Source of the DNA: a virus
Strand: one strand, 5' to 3'
DNA: 29,755 nt
IMG/VR virus record: IMGVR_UViG_3300034418_003902
Location: 1 to 29,755 of that record
Both the position numbers and the translations under genes were made by a program. The notes below the pieces were generated by a model, which did no database searches, was not told where the DNA came from, and was given only the letters and a program-made list of their open reading frames with translations. Shown here in pieces: positions 6,750 through 12,509 of the stretch. Position 1 is the first letter of the stretch; each line of letters starts with the position of its first letter.

Positions 6750-6957
6750 AACGCGCCTCGTGTGGCGTTCTGCAGTTTTCGATAAACCATGCGCCGCACT
6801 GACTACATCTTGTGATGCTCTCCAATAACCGCTTACGTGTCCATCGTGTTTTCGGCGGCTGTAAGTCTCGCGGATTATCTGGCGGGCGCGGCTGCGTCCT
6901 GCGCAGGTATCGCTGTTTTGCATGCCATGACATTCGCTCCCAGTCCTGTGGGCGCAT
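6739..6957 (-). CDS. Small zinc-ribbon protein
   Basis: 72 residues, basic N-terminal half (HAKQRYLRRTQPRPPDNPR, then TRWTRKRLLE) and a C-terminal CSQC...C...C set that could hold one zinc. AGGAG precedes the ATG by about eight bases; the start overlaps the upstream stop (TAATG), and the end overlaps the coiled-coil gene by 11 bases. Probably nucleic-acid binding; no family recognised. Confidence 0.6.
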   Translation of the reverse strand: MRPQDWERMSWHAKQRYLRRTQPRPPDNPRDLQPPKTRWTRKRLLESITRCSQCGAWFIENCRTPHEARYAC

Positions 6958-7283
6958 TACAGTTCTCCTCGCACAATACCTGCCATAAGTTTCTTAAAAG
7001 CAAACTCGGCGTCCTCTGCGTTCTGACGTTCTACTCGCTTGTAATGTTCGTGCGCAAAAAAAGCCTCTTGCGCTGCTCGCATGTATTGGATTCCCCAATG
7101 CGCCGACCATTTACTGAGATCCTCCATGTCTGTGAAACCTTCGCCGTAAAGTTCCTCCGGGGTAACACCGAGTTCACGGAAAAGCACTTTGAGATGTGAT
7201 CTCTGCCCGATCGTGCTTCGCTCTTTCGACCAGAAAAAAAACCTCATGCTGTCGTCGGTCGGGACGTTCTCTGGGTTATTCAC
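6957..7283 (-). CDS. Hypothetical protein
   Basis: 108 residues, GTG start overlapping the upstream stop (TGTGA) with GGGGAG about nine bases before. The region MRFFFWSKERSTIGQRSHLKV (about 13-33) and the GVTPEELYGEGFTDMEDLSKW stretch suggest an alpha-helical soluble protein. Similar proteins accompany replication and recombination genes in actinophages. No motif that would fix a function. An ATG at residue 13 is an alternative start but lacks a ribosome site. Confidence 0.6.
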   Translation of the reverse strand: MNNPENVPTDDSMRFFFWSKERSTIGQRSHLKVLFRELGVTPEELYGEGFTDMEDLSKWSAHWGIQYMRAAQEAFFAHEHYKRVERQNAEDAEFAFKKLMAGIVRGEL

Positions 7284-7474
7284 ATCGGATCACTCCCCGG
7301 TACGTATCGGTTACCGAAATCCGCTTTGTCTTGTTCTCGCTGAAACTCGGCGTGTGCCGGACAGTAGTTGCGCTCCCAGATTGCGGGTAAACCCGCTGCC
7401 GTTGTGCAGCGAATGTACCAATAGGAAAGACCTTCGCGGTCGCAGCCTTCCGCGAGACAGGTTATGGGGCTCAT
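7280..7474 (-). CDS. Small cysteine/histidine protein
   Basis: 64 residues from the ATG at 7474, which overlaps the annealing-protein stop (ATGA) and follows GAGGAAG. Residues CLAEGCDREG, YIRCTT and NYCPAHAEF form a C-C-C-C/H set likely to bind one zinc. This layout is common for short phage zinc-finger proteins. Function unknown. Confidence 0.62.
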   Translation of the reverse strand: MSPITCLAEGCDREGLSYWYIRCTTAAGLPAIWERNYCPAHAEFQREQDKADFGNRYVPGSDPM

Positions 7475-8031
7475 GACACTTCCTCTTTTCTCGCCGTCCA
7501 CATATCAAGCAGATGTTTCTTATCGGCGTCTGTCACCACATAGCGACCTATGTCCTCACCGACTTTCATCAGGTCGGCCATGTTCTTGGATTTAAGGATC
7601 TGGTTTTGCCAATCGTCAAGTTTTGACTGATCGGCTACGGGCTTAGGTTCTTCGAACGTGGTTGATATGTCGTCCTGTGCCCAGAGATCCAGGGCGACAC
7701 CGAACCGCATGGCGGCATTTCGAATAGCGTTCCCGATTGCCGCTTTACGCTTGTCGTGCCAATCCCCTTTACCGATCGGCTCACCGTAACCGATACGTGT
7801 GACATCGCAGACGGTTAATCGAATCCACAATCCGCCGTGTTCATCGAAAGCGGGAAGCCCGCTCTGATCGAAGCCGAGCGGCTCCCAAGTCCACTCAGGG
7901 TCGACCTCGAGGAGCCGCTGGGTTACGGCGGCGTGACCAACGAAATCTAAGAGCAGACCAGCCTTCGGTAGTTTCCCTATCGCACTATGCGGGAACGGCT
8001 GTCGCAGTTTCTCTGCTGTTTCTTTATTCAT
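7471..8031 (-). CDS. Rad52/ERF-like single-strand annealing protein
   Basis: 186 residues from the ATG at 8031 (AAGGA nine bases upstream; a TTG one codon earlier is less likely). LRQPFPHSAIGKLPKAG, LDFVGHAAVTQRLLEVDPEWTWEP, GLWIRLTVCDVTRIGYGE, then KAAIGNAIRNAAMRFGVALDLWA follow the pattern of Rad52-superfamily annealing proteins of actinophages. The C-terminal 60 residues are helical and charged, as in the tails that contact SSB. It would pair complementary strands during recombination-dependent replication, working with the phage SSB and the junction nuclease. Confidence 0.78.
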   Translation of the reverse strand: MNKETAEKLRQPFPHSAIGKLPKAGLLLDFVGHAAVTQRLLEVDPEWTWEPLGFDQSGLPAFDEHGGLWIRLTVCDVTRIGYGEPIGKGDWHDKRKAAIGNAIRNAAMRFGVALDLWAQDDISTTFEEPKPVADQSKLDDWQNQILKSKNMADLMKVGEDIGRYVVTDADKKHLLDMWTARKEEVS

Positions 8032-8413
8032 CAAAACAATCCTTTATCGGTACATTTGCGTGAACGGTTGACCAATGTTGCTTGCCATGCAAACCACGGA
8101 GCTTCGGCTTCGGGTTTACGACGATCCAAAACATTTCGTCCTGGACATACCTCGGTGCCTGTGCCGGTCGAACACCTTTCCACTCTGGGTAACCTGCGCG
8201 ATCAACGTAGGCGTCCCACGTGCTCCCGATGAACTGGTAGAGACCGCTGCCGCCTGGTGACTCAACGCGCAACTTGCCGCGTGACTCGCGCCAGATAATG
8301 CACTTGCGCACAGGCTCCCATTTCTCTTCATAATGAAAGCCGCGGTACTGACTGTCGGGTAGATCCTCTGGTCCTCTCGCGGCTACAACTGTGAGCAGTA
8401 ATGCTTCGATCAT
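8024..8413 (-). CDS. Rpf/lysozyme-like transglycosylase
   Basis: 129 residues from the ATG at 8413, which has GGGAGA about eight bases upstream and overlaps the membrane-protein stop (ATGA). A short hydrophobic N-terminus (IEALLLTVVAARG) may be a weak signal. CIIWRESRGKLRVESPGGSGLYQFIGSTWDAY matches the resuscitation-promoting-factor / lytic transglycosylase core, with the Glu in RES as likely catalytic acid. It should cleave cell-wall glycan, either to help release or inside the host. Its place in the DNA-metabolism operon, far from the amidase, is unusual. Confidence 0.72.
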   Translation of the reverse strand: MIEALLLTVVAARGPEDLPDSQYRGFHYEEKWEPVRKCIIWRESRGKLRVESPGGSGLYQFIGSTWDAYVDRAGYPEWKGVRPAQAPRYVQDEMFWIVVNPKPKLRGLHGKQHWSTVHANVPIKDCFDE

Positions 8414-8607
8414 CGACGGTTCTCCCTTTCGTACATGCGCTGACTTAGAATGATCCGGCTGTCTCTCTCGGCTGACCAGCGTTGGCTGAGAACGTAACGC
8501 TGCCGGCGCAAGGCGGATATTTCTTGAGCGAGTGAAGCCCTTCCTGCATAGAAACCTAGAACCGCCACAGTAAGAGTCCAGGCTGTCAGAATGATTACTT
8601 GTTGCAT
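8410..8607 (-). CDS. Small single-pass membrane protein
   Basis: 65 residues. An N-terminal membrane segment (VIILTAWTLTVAVLGFYAG) is followed by a basic coiled-coil-like tail (QEISALRRQRYVLSQRW). Strong GGGAGGAATA ribosome site. It ends in an ATGA overlap with the transglycosylase-like gene. The pair resembles a membrane anchor or holin-like partner with its muralytic enzyme, hinting at a second lysis or wall-remodelling unit. No holin family is recognised. Confidence 0.65.
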   Translation of the reverse strand: MQQVIILTAWTLTVAVLGFYAGRASLAQEISALRRQRYVLSQRWSAERDSRIILSQRMYERENRR

Positions 8608-8616
8608 TATTCCTCC

Positions 8617-8745
8617 CTAGTAGAAACTTTTTTCTTCCTGGTACCCAACATCGCAACGGCACTCGTCCTCGTACTCGTCGCAGTTGTCGCAGTACGGATA
8701 TTCCTTCGGCTCTAGGTGACTATCTGGTGTAGGTACGTGTTCCAT
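8617..8745 (-). CDS. Tiny acidic cysteine-rich protein
   Basis: 42 residues. Very acidic with four Cys in YCDNCDEYEDECRCD, consistent with one bound metal ion. It lies between the 43-residue Cys protein (stop, then start two bases on) and the membrane protein. The upstream AGGGG is somewhat far from the ATG (about 11 bases), so translation may be coupled. Function unknown. Confidence 0.5.
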   Translation of the reverse strand: MEHVPTPDSHLEPKEYPYCDNCDEYEDECRCDVGYQEEKSFY

Positions 8746-8748
8746 CAC

Positions 8749-8880
8749 TTACTTACCCCTTTCGTGGCACTTACAGTTGCATGTTCGTTCGATACCAAAC
8801 ACAGTCATATCGGGGCCAGGGCACCTGTAACAGTCGGGCTCCTGACCCCGATGGGGCTTGCAGTAACTTGAGACGATCAC
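8749..8880 (-). CDS. Tiny cysteine/histidine-rich protein
   Basis: 43 residues from a GTG that overlaps the upstream stop (GTGA). Six Cys and two His: SYCKPH, DCYRCPG and TCNCKCHERG, enough for one or two zinc sites. The overlap junction and dense tiling with its neighbours support it as coding. Probably a small zinc-binding accessory; no family recognised. Confidence 0.52.
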   Translation of the reverse strand: MIVSSYCKPHRGQEPDCYRCPGPDMTVFGIERTCNCKCHERGK

Positions 8881-9062
8881 GCGAGACCTCGCGCATCTTC
8901 GACGGCTTTGAGAAAAGCCTTTTCACTAAACTTCGGGTTGCAACGTTCGGCGGCTGTTCGAACCGCCAGGTACATGACCAACTGGTCGTACTCGGACATC
9001 ATTTCGTTCATCGCTTCACCGATCTCTTCGGCGAACACCTGAAAATCTTTTCGCGTCATCAT
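8877..9062 (-). CDS. Small helical hypothetical protein
   Basis: 61 residues from the ATG at 9062 (GGAGG eight bases upstream; ATGA overlap with the upstream stop). Residues are helical (FQVFAEEIGEAMNEMMSEYDQ, then LVMYLAVRTAAERCNPKFS). No motif or family recognised. Tightly coupled in the leftward operon. Confidence 0.62.
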   Translation of the reverse strand: MMTRKDFQVFAEEIGEAMNEMMSEYDQLVMYLAVRTAAERCNPKFSEKAFLKAVEDARGLA

Positions 9063-9316
9063 TTCGAATCCTCCCACGTCGGCTCTTGCAACCATTCTGG
9101 CACCTCGTATGCGATAACGGCGTAGCGGTTTACCTTGTGCCAGAAGAAACCTTGGAAGTATTCGTAACCCTCAGGTATCAACCGATCAAGATCCACATTC
9201 GGAACAATCGGTCCTTCCCGCAACAGTTCCGCAACTGCTATTGCGTCCTGCGACTCCACGAACGGCAAACGCTGAACACCGTCCGCGCTTGTTTCGTAAC
9301 AAAGTATGTATGTCAT
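9059..9316 (-). CDS. Hypothetical protein with shared hub leader
   Basis: 85 residues, mixed alpha/beta (TYILCYETSADGVQR, then GYEYFQGFFWHKVNRYAV). ATG start after the conserved leader ending in ACCGAGGGAGAAAAGCA, the same initiation module as the genes at 9613, 10157 and 10631. The gap of 30 bases upstream holds only this leader, with no promoter core. No family recognised. Confidence 0.68.
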   Translation of the reverse strand: MTYILCYETSADGVQRLPFVESQDAIAVAELLREGPIVPNVDLDRLIPEGYEYFQGFFWHKVNRYAVIAYEVPEWLQEPTWEDSK

Positions 9317-9346
9317 TGCTTTTCTCCCTCGGTCTCGGTTTGGTTT

Positions 9347-9613
9347 TTACAGGTCTACGGTCTTGGCATCAACGATGTTCTGCCAGTGGACGTAGAACAT
9401 CTCGCCGTTATCCGGCCCAGTGGACGCGTGGTTGTCCATCGTCCAGTTGTCGCGAGTAACAACCTCGACAACGTAGTGCAAGCCGTTATCCAGGGTCACC
9501 ATGTCAGTGACTCGGCCCCAAGCGAACACTTGATCGCCCACGTTTTCGCGGTCTGTGTCTGGCGCGGCGAACTTGACGAATGTGGTGCGCTGCTTCGTGG
9601 TCTTGGTTTCCAT
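9347..9613 (-). CDS. Hypothetical protein, first gene of the left operon
   Basis: 88 residues from the ATG at 9613, chosen because it sits just after the shared GAGGGAGAA leader; the frame extends upstream into the promoter. Beta-rich (TTFVKFAAPDTDRENVGDQV, GRVTDMVTLDNGLHYVVEVV), possibly a small barrel. It is the first product of the promoter at 9654-9681, so probably early and abundant. No family recognised; candidate anti-host or regulatory protein only by position. Confidence 0.7.
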   Translation of the reverse strand: METKTTKQRTTFVKFAAPDTDRENVGDQVFAWGRVTDMVTLDNGLHYVVEVVTRDNWTMDNHASTGPDNGEMFYVHWQNIVDAKTVDL

Positions 9614-9616
9614 TTG

Positions 9617-9640
9617 CTTTTCTCCCTCGGTCTGGTTCTT
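9617..9640 (-). promoter_or_regulatory. Shared translation-initiation leader (copy C)
   Basis: The minus-strand leader reads AAGAACCAGACCGAGGGAG followed by AAAAGCA just before the ATG. The core GACCGAGGGAGAAA recurs before the genes starting at 10157 and 9316, with close variants before 10631 and 11021, in both orientations. It is an unusually constant ribosome-site module; see the promoter entries. Confidence 0.7.
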
Positions 9641-9653
9641 GCTTACAGGAACA

Positions 9654-9681
9654 ACAATACCACCTGTAATACATTTGTCTA
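9654..9681 (-). promoter_or_regulatory. Leftward promoter C of the left operon
   Basis: Minus-strand TAGACA (9681-9676), 16 bases, then TATTGT (9659-9654). Preceded by an A/T tract that also forms the T-run of the upstream terminator, which could act as an UP element. An inverted pair AATACA / TGTATT flanks the -35 box. The 5' leader would be about 35 bases and ends in the shared GAGGGAGAA module. Same architecture as promoters A and B. Confidence 0.7.
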
Positions 9682-9700
9682 GTGTATTCGACAAGAAAAC

Positions 9701-9730
9701 AAAAAAAGTTCCCCCCCAGCGGACCGGGGG
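9701..9730 (-). terminator. Intrinsic terminator, leftward
   Basis: On the minus strand CCCCC (9730-9726), an eight-base loop, then GGGGG and a run of seven T (9707-9701). It would stop transcripts from the 9826-10053 gene or from promoter D, just before promoter C. On the plus strand no T-run follows, so it acts leftward only. Confidence 0.75.
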
Positions 9731-9777
9731 AGATCTACGCCAGGAGGGAACGTAATGCGGGGAGGATTAGCCCGCAG
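9701..9777 (-). ncRNA. Candidate small regulatory RNA between promoter D and terminator
   Basis: A transcript from promoter D would start near 9777 and end at the terminator, about 75 bases long. It has a 5' hairpin (AGCC TGCG GGCT), an unpaired C/T-rich centre with two CCTCC elements, and the terminator stem. CCTCC and TCCCTC are complementary to ribosome sites, including six bases of the shared GAGGGAG leader. No ORF of useful size is on this strand. The RNA is a prediction from promoter plus terminator spacing and is not proven. Confidence 0.42.
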
Positions 9778-9782
9778 GCTGG

Positions 9783-9812
9783 ACAGTACCAGACGGCATG
9801 TCGAGTTGTCTA
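9783..9812 (-). promoter_or_regulatory. Leftward promoter D
   Basis: Minus-strand TAGACA (9812-9807), 18 bases, then TACTGT (9788-9783), the same boxes as promoter A. It lies between the stop of the 9826-10053 gene and the terminator at 9701-9730, with no gene in between. The TGTATTAC repeats of the other copies are missing. Confidence 0.5.
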
Positions 9813-9825
9813 CACTGGGTCAAGG

Positions 9826-10053
9826 CTAATCTTCGAACCAGTCGGGATCCACGTCCACAGCGTTTCTCTCGGGGTCCAGTTCTAGGTGAGCACTAAACCC
9901 TACCGCAGGTCGGTCCGGCTCGTCCTCGGCCGTCTGGAGGCTTGCGCTGATGCCAGCAACAACGCGCAATAAATGCAACATTTGGCGGGTCGAGTAATCG
10001 GCGCCACGGATCTTGAGCTCCACTCCGTCCACCGTGATTTCGACGTCCACCAC
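9826..10053 (-). CDS. Small hypothetical protein
   Basis: 75 residues starting at one of two adjacent GTG codons behind GGAGG. N-terminal strands (VDVEITVDGVELKIRGADYS), a helix (STRQMLHLLRVVAGISASLQ) and a very acidic C-terminus (DVDPDWFED). It is transcribed away from the rightward cluster, from the shared divergent region at 10054-10156, and ends before promoter D and a terminator, so it is probably a one-gene unit. No family recognised; a small DNA-mimic or regulator is possible from the acidity, but not shown. Confidence 0.6.
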   Translation of the reverse strand: MVDVEITVDGVELKIRGADYSTRQMLHLLRVVAGISASLQTAEDEPDRPAVGFSAHLELDPERNAVDVDPDWFED

Positions 10054-10089
10054 GCCTCCAAAAAAAAATAAAAAAAGTGCCGTTTCGGC
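10054..10089 (-). promoter_or_regulatory. A/T tract and short stem in the divergent region
   Basis: Reading leftward: a GCCG AAA CGGC stem (10090-10080), ACTTTTTTTATTTTTTTT, then the GGAGG of the 9826-10053 gene. This may be a weak attenuator or the -10/UP part of a divergent promoter whose -35 (TTGTCT) overlaps the -35 of promoter A on the other strand. On the plus strand the A-tract sits just upstream of promoter A like an UP element. Confidence 0.35.
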
Positions 10090-10123
10090 TAGACAATGTA
10101 TTACACGAGAGGTACTGTATTAC
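10090..10123 (+). promoter_or_regulatory. Rightward promoter A with twin TGTATTAC repeats
   Basis: TAGACA (10090-10095), 17 bases, TACTGT (10113-10118). TGTATTAC occurs at 10097-10104 and again at 10116-10123, 19 bases apart, so the pair overlaps the spacer and the -10 box. That geometry fits an operator or activator site. It drives the rightward cluster with a leader of about 30 bases ending in ACCGAGGGAGAAAGAA. Confidence 0.72.
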
Positions 10124-10156
10124 CTGTAAGCAAGACCGAGACCGAGGGAGAAAGAA

Positions 10157-10432
10157 ATGAACCAGAACCACCTGGAAGAAATGCAGCAAGACCTGGATCG
10201 CCAAGAGGCCAGCATTTGCAACCAAATGCGTCACCGCGCCCAGAGCCTGATCGATGATCTGGAGCGTTTGATCCAGCAAGTTGACAACGCCGAAGCCGGA
10301 CTGGCACACTGCATTAACCCGCTGGGTATCCTGCAAGGTAACGGTGACGACCTCGACCGCATGTGCGGCGAGTTCGGGAAGATCCGCGAGTTCAAGGCGA
10401 TGGTGGATTACATCGGGCGGGGTGGCGAGTAA
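10157..10432 (+). CDS. Hypothetical helical protein, first of rightward cluster
   Basis: 91 residues, almost all helix with coiled-coil-like stretches (NHLEEMQQDLDRQEASICN, then RAQSLIDDLERLIQQVDNAE) and a C-terminal KIREFKAMVDYIGRGG. Starts just after the shared leader and behind promoter A. No family recognised. Opposite orientation to nearly all other genes. Confidence 0.72.
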   Translation: MNQNHLEEMQQDLDRQEASICNQMRHRAQSLIDDLERLIQQVDNAEAGLAHCINPLGILQGNGDDLDRMCGEFGKIREFKAMVDYIGRGGE

Positions 10433-10434
10433 TC

Positions 10435-10566
10435 ATGACCGACGACCGACCGCACCCGGCCTGCACATGCGGGCGGCTCTGGTACTGCGCCTGTAACATT
10501 CTATGGGTGCCCAATCCGGATTACCGCGGATCAAACCCGCTGAAAAAAACTTTGCGGATACACTAG
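10435..10566 (+). CDS. Tiny cysteine-rich protein
   Basis: 43 residues from the ATG at 10435, two bases after the preceding stop. CTCGRLWYCAC holds four Cys in a short loop, suggesting a zinc knuckle, followed by ILWVPNPDYRGS. Its TAG stop is the first three bases of the -35 box of promoter B, so gene end and promoter overlap. No strong ribosome site; coupled translation is likely. Confidence 0.52.
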   Translation: MTDDRPHPACTCGRLWYCACNILWVPNPDYRGSNPLKKTLRIH

Positions 10567-10597
10567 ACAATGTATTACGCCAGAGGTAGTGTATTAC
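10564..10597 (+). promoter_or_regulatory. Rightward promoter B with twin TGTATTAC repeats
   Basis: TAGACA (10564-10569), 17 bases, TAGTGT (10587-10592). TGTATTAC at 10571-10578 and 10590-10597, again 19 bases apart, exactly as in promoter A. ATACA upstream of the -35 box and TGTAT after it form an inverted pair. Preceded by an A-tract (GAAAAAAAC). Leader ends in ACCGAGGGAGAAAAAA. Confidence 0.7.
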
Positions 10598-10630
10598 CTA
10601 TAAGAGCAACACCGACCGAGGGAGAAAAAA

Positions 10631-10942
10631 ATGTCAAGAGCAATCGACCGAGCCACACGCTGGGAGTTTTGCATAGAGCACGCCGGCGGAACCGTCACCC
10701 GCGAATATCTGGAGACCGAGTTGCTCGGTACCACATATCGCAGCGTTCGGTTTGTAGCCGAGATCGGGATCGCCACCCTGTCGTGGATCATCGTTCTGGA
10801 TACACCGCGCACACGCTTCAGCAACGGAACGTCCACATTCAGGTTCGGCACCAGCCGACACACTTATTCACCAAGCCAGATGAGCCGGTGGATCTTTTCA
10901 GAGATTGAGTTAGCCAATTACAAGGCAGAGCAGAGCGCGTAG
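10631..10942 (+). CDS. Hypothetical protein
   Basis: 103 residues behind promoter B and the shared leader. Alpha/beta pattern (WEFCIEHAGGTVTREYLE, then VRFVAEIGIATLSWIIVLDT) with a C-terminal segment SPSQMSRWIFSEIELANYK. No family recognised. Having its own promoter inside a four-gene cluster suggests it is needed at a high level. Confidence 0.68.
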   Translation: MSRAIDRATRWEFCIEHAGGTVTREYLETELLGTTYRSVRFVAEIGIATLSWIIVLDTPRTRFSNGTSTFRFGTSRHTYSPSQMSRWIFSEIELANYKAEQSA

Positions 10943-10947
10943 TCGAA

Positions 10948-10987
10948 ACCCCCTGCGGGGGGTCGTGCGAGGGTTAGCCGCCCGCAC
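10948..10987 (+). promoter_or_regulatory. Two adjacent hairpins in the leader of the 11021 gene
   Basis: Hairpin 1: ACCCCC / GGGGGT around TGCG (10948-10963). Hairpin 2: GTGCG (10965-10969) with CGCAC (10983-10987), plus an inner GGG/CC pairing. Neither is followed by a T-run, so they are not ordinary terminators. They may protect the mRNA end, attenuate, or space the genes. Confidence 0.4.
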
Positions 10988-11020
10988 CTGAAGAGACAGG
11001 CCAGACCGAGGGAGGTCAAA

Positions 11021-11467
11021 ATGGAAATCACGAGAGAACAGTGCAGAGAGATTACGGATCGGATCCTGCTCGCTGCTCAATCAATCCTAGATGAGTACGG
11101 TCTAGTCATCGACAACCAAGCCGTGCGCAGCCAATACGGCGAACATTACCAGATCAAGGTTTCGGCACAGCGACTCTTGCTCGGTCAGAACGGTGTAAAC
11201 CTCAACGACAAGTACGCGCAAGCATTTTTGTTGCACGCATGGAAGCACGGGATCACCGACCCAGACACCGCGCTCGGTTCGAACTACACCGACGCACGCG
11301 GCGACCGCTGGCAGGTGCTCGGGTACAACAGTCGCGCACCGAAGTACCCTTTCATCATCAAGAACCTATCAACCGGCAAGACACATAAGGGCACAGAGTC
11401 GCACGCCCGCTACATGGCGTCCTATGACTCCAGTAAGGTGGCGGTTTTAAACGGTCTTCCTCGCTAA
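11021..11467 (+). CDS. Hypothetical protein, last of rightward cluster
   Basis: 148 residues with ribosome site GAGGGAGG, a variant of the shared leader. N-terminal helix (TREQCREITDRILLAAQSIL), a middle with polar beta stretches, and RWQVLGYNSRAPKYPFIIKN. It ends just before a strong terminator. No family recognised. Confidence 0.7.
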   Translation: MEITREQCREITDRILLAAQSILDEYGLVIDNQAVRSQYGEHYQIKVSAQRLLLGQNGVNLNDKYAQAFLLHAWKHGITDPDTALGSNYTDARGDRWQVLGYNSRAPKYPFIIKNLSTGKTHKGTESHARYMASYDSSKVAVLNGLPR

Positions 11468-11483
11468 CCCTCGGTAAGAAAAA

Positions 11484-11516
11484 CGAAAGGCCCCCGCCTA
11501 CGGGCGGGGGTTTTTC
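11484..11516 (+). terminator. Bidirectional intrinsic terminator
   Basis: Stem GCCCCCGCC / GGCGGGGG with a TACG tetraloop, followed on the plus strand by TTTTTC, and on the minus strand by CCTTTCGTTTTT. It separates the rightward cluster from the converging leftward late operon, whose last gene (DnaQ-like) ends at 11516. Confidence 0.88.
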
Positions 11517-12268
11517 TATGCCGGTCTTGTTTCACCATTCGGCATCAACTTATTCCACGCCCCACATTCACATAACAGTTTACTGTAAGCGCGAACCTTG
11601 GTGAACACCATACCGCTCGGCGTCAGCGCCGTGCCACCGCAGGCGTAACAAGCAGAAGAGTCACCAGACAAAAGACCGAGATGCGGTCCCTTTACCCACG
11701 GGAGCACTTGCCGAAATAGGAGCTCCGTGATCGCAACGTCTTGTTTATTGTACGCACGAAACTCCGACCACGCCTGTGTCTCGTTAGCCAGCACACGGTT
11801 CCAGAGAGACTGACCGCCGGTCTCCAGTTTCGTGTCCAAACCCAGGCTCTCAGTAATGTAGGCGAGTTTGTTAGACATGAACTTGGCGCGAGACTTAAAA
11901 ACCTTGTAAAGGTCTACATCATGCCACGGGGAAGGCGGACCCCAGCCGAGCAACATCCACTCGCGCTGCAAGTGCGGTACGTCGAACCGCTGCCCGTTGT
12001 AAGTGACGACCACGTCGGCCTCATCGAACAGATCCCACGCTTGCGCCAGAAACTGCTCACGACCGTCATGAAACTCCGACGCAAACATAATGCGTTTCTT
12101 GTCGTACCACTTCGCGGCGAAACAGAGAACCCTAGAAGGCTCGACAATCTGCGATGTTGCAATGTTCTGGTCGTACAAGCCCCAGGCCATAACAATCGCT
12201 GGGGCGGTTTCGATATCTACGGTCAAAATCCTCGGCTGCCTTGGTTTAAGTTTCTCGGCGAGGCTCAC
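11516..12268 (-). CDS. DnaQ-like 3'-5' exonuclease (RNase H fold, DEDD)
   Basis: 250 residues, GTG start with GGAG about nine bases upstream. Exo I motif ILTVDIETAP (D18, E20), Exo II VTYNGQRFDVPHL, and Exo III-like YNKQDVAITELLF give the four acids, with Tyr in the last motif (DEDDy). A C-terminal zinc ribbon follows (CYACGG...CECG). No polymerase domain is attached, so it is a stand-alone exonuclease for repair, proofreading or recombination. It is the last gene before the terminator and starts inside the HTH gene. Confidence 0.8.
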   Translation of the reverse strand: MSLAEKLKPRQPRILTVDIETAPAIVMAWGLYDQNIATSQIVEPSRVLCFAAKWYDKKRIMFASEFHDGREQFLAQAWDLFDEADVVVTYNGQRFDVPHLQREWMLLGWGPPSPWHDVDLYKVFKSRAKFMSNKLAYITESLGLDTKLETGGQSLWNRVLANETQAWSEFRAYNKQDVAITELLFRQVLPWVKGPHLGLLSGDSSACYACGGTALTPSGMVFTKVRAYSKLLCECGAWNKLMPNGETRPA

Positions 12269-12509
12269 AGTTACAGTCTCCGACTCTATGTCGCTGAACG
12301 GTTTCCTTGCTTATGACATGCCCTTCGGATTTAAGGATCTCGCTGATCTGTTTATTTGATAACCGTGTCGGGTCACTACGCAAACAACTTAATGATTTCT
12401 CCAGTGCGGTTCGATCACGAGCAGGTAACTGCGCCAGAATTGTGAACATGCTACACGGAGCTCCGCGGCGCAAAGGTTTCGCCTCCGATAGTTTCTTTTC
12501 AAGGCTCAC
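12246..12509 (-). CDS. HTH DNA-binding protein of actinophage type
   Basis: 87 residues from a GTG overlapping the amidase stop (GTGA), with GAGG six bases before. LRRGAPCSMFTILAQLPARDRTALEKSL and LSNKQISEILKSEGHVISKET-VQRHRVGDC follow the common short actinophage HTH protein (recognition helix around SKETVQRHR). Two Cys close together (CNC) end it. It may regulate late genes. The longer open frame upstream overlaps the amidase and is not used. Confidence 0.75.
   Translation of the reverse strand: MSLEKKLSEAKPLRRGAPCSMFTILAQLPARDRTALEKSLSCLRSDPTRLSNKQISEILKSEGHVISKETVQRHRVGDCNCEPRRET

Noticed and set aside
8414-8662. Longer form of the transglycosylase-like protein
   Set aside because: The extra N-terminal part overlaps the membrane protein gene in another frame. 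The ATG at 8413 has a ribosome site and a coupled junction.
9755-9829. 24-codon plus-strand ORF with AGGAGG eight bases before ATG
   Set aside because: No plus-strand promoter is seen, the product is very short and without features, and the same bases are better explained as the complement of the candidate small RNA.
10101-10336. Minus-strand ORF opposite the rightward gene at 10157
   Set aside because: It crosses promoter A and has no start signal; the plus-strand gene has the shared leader and better protein character.
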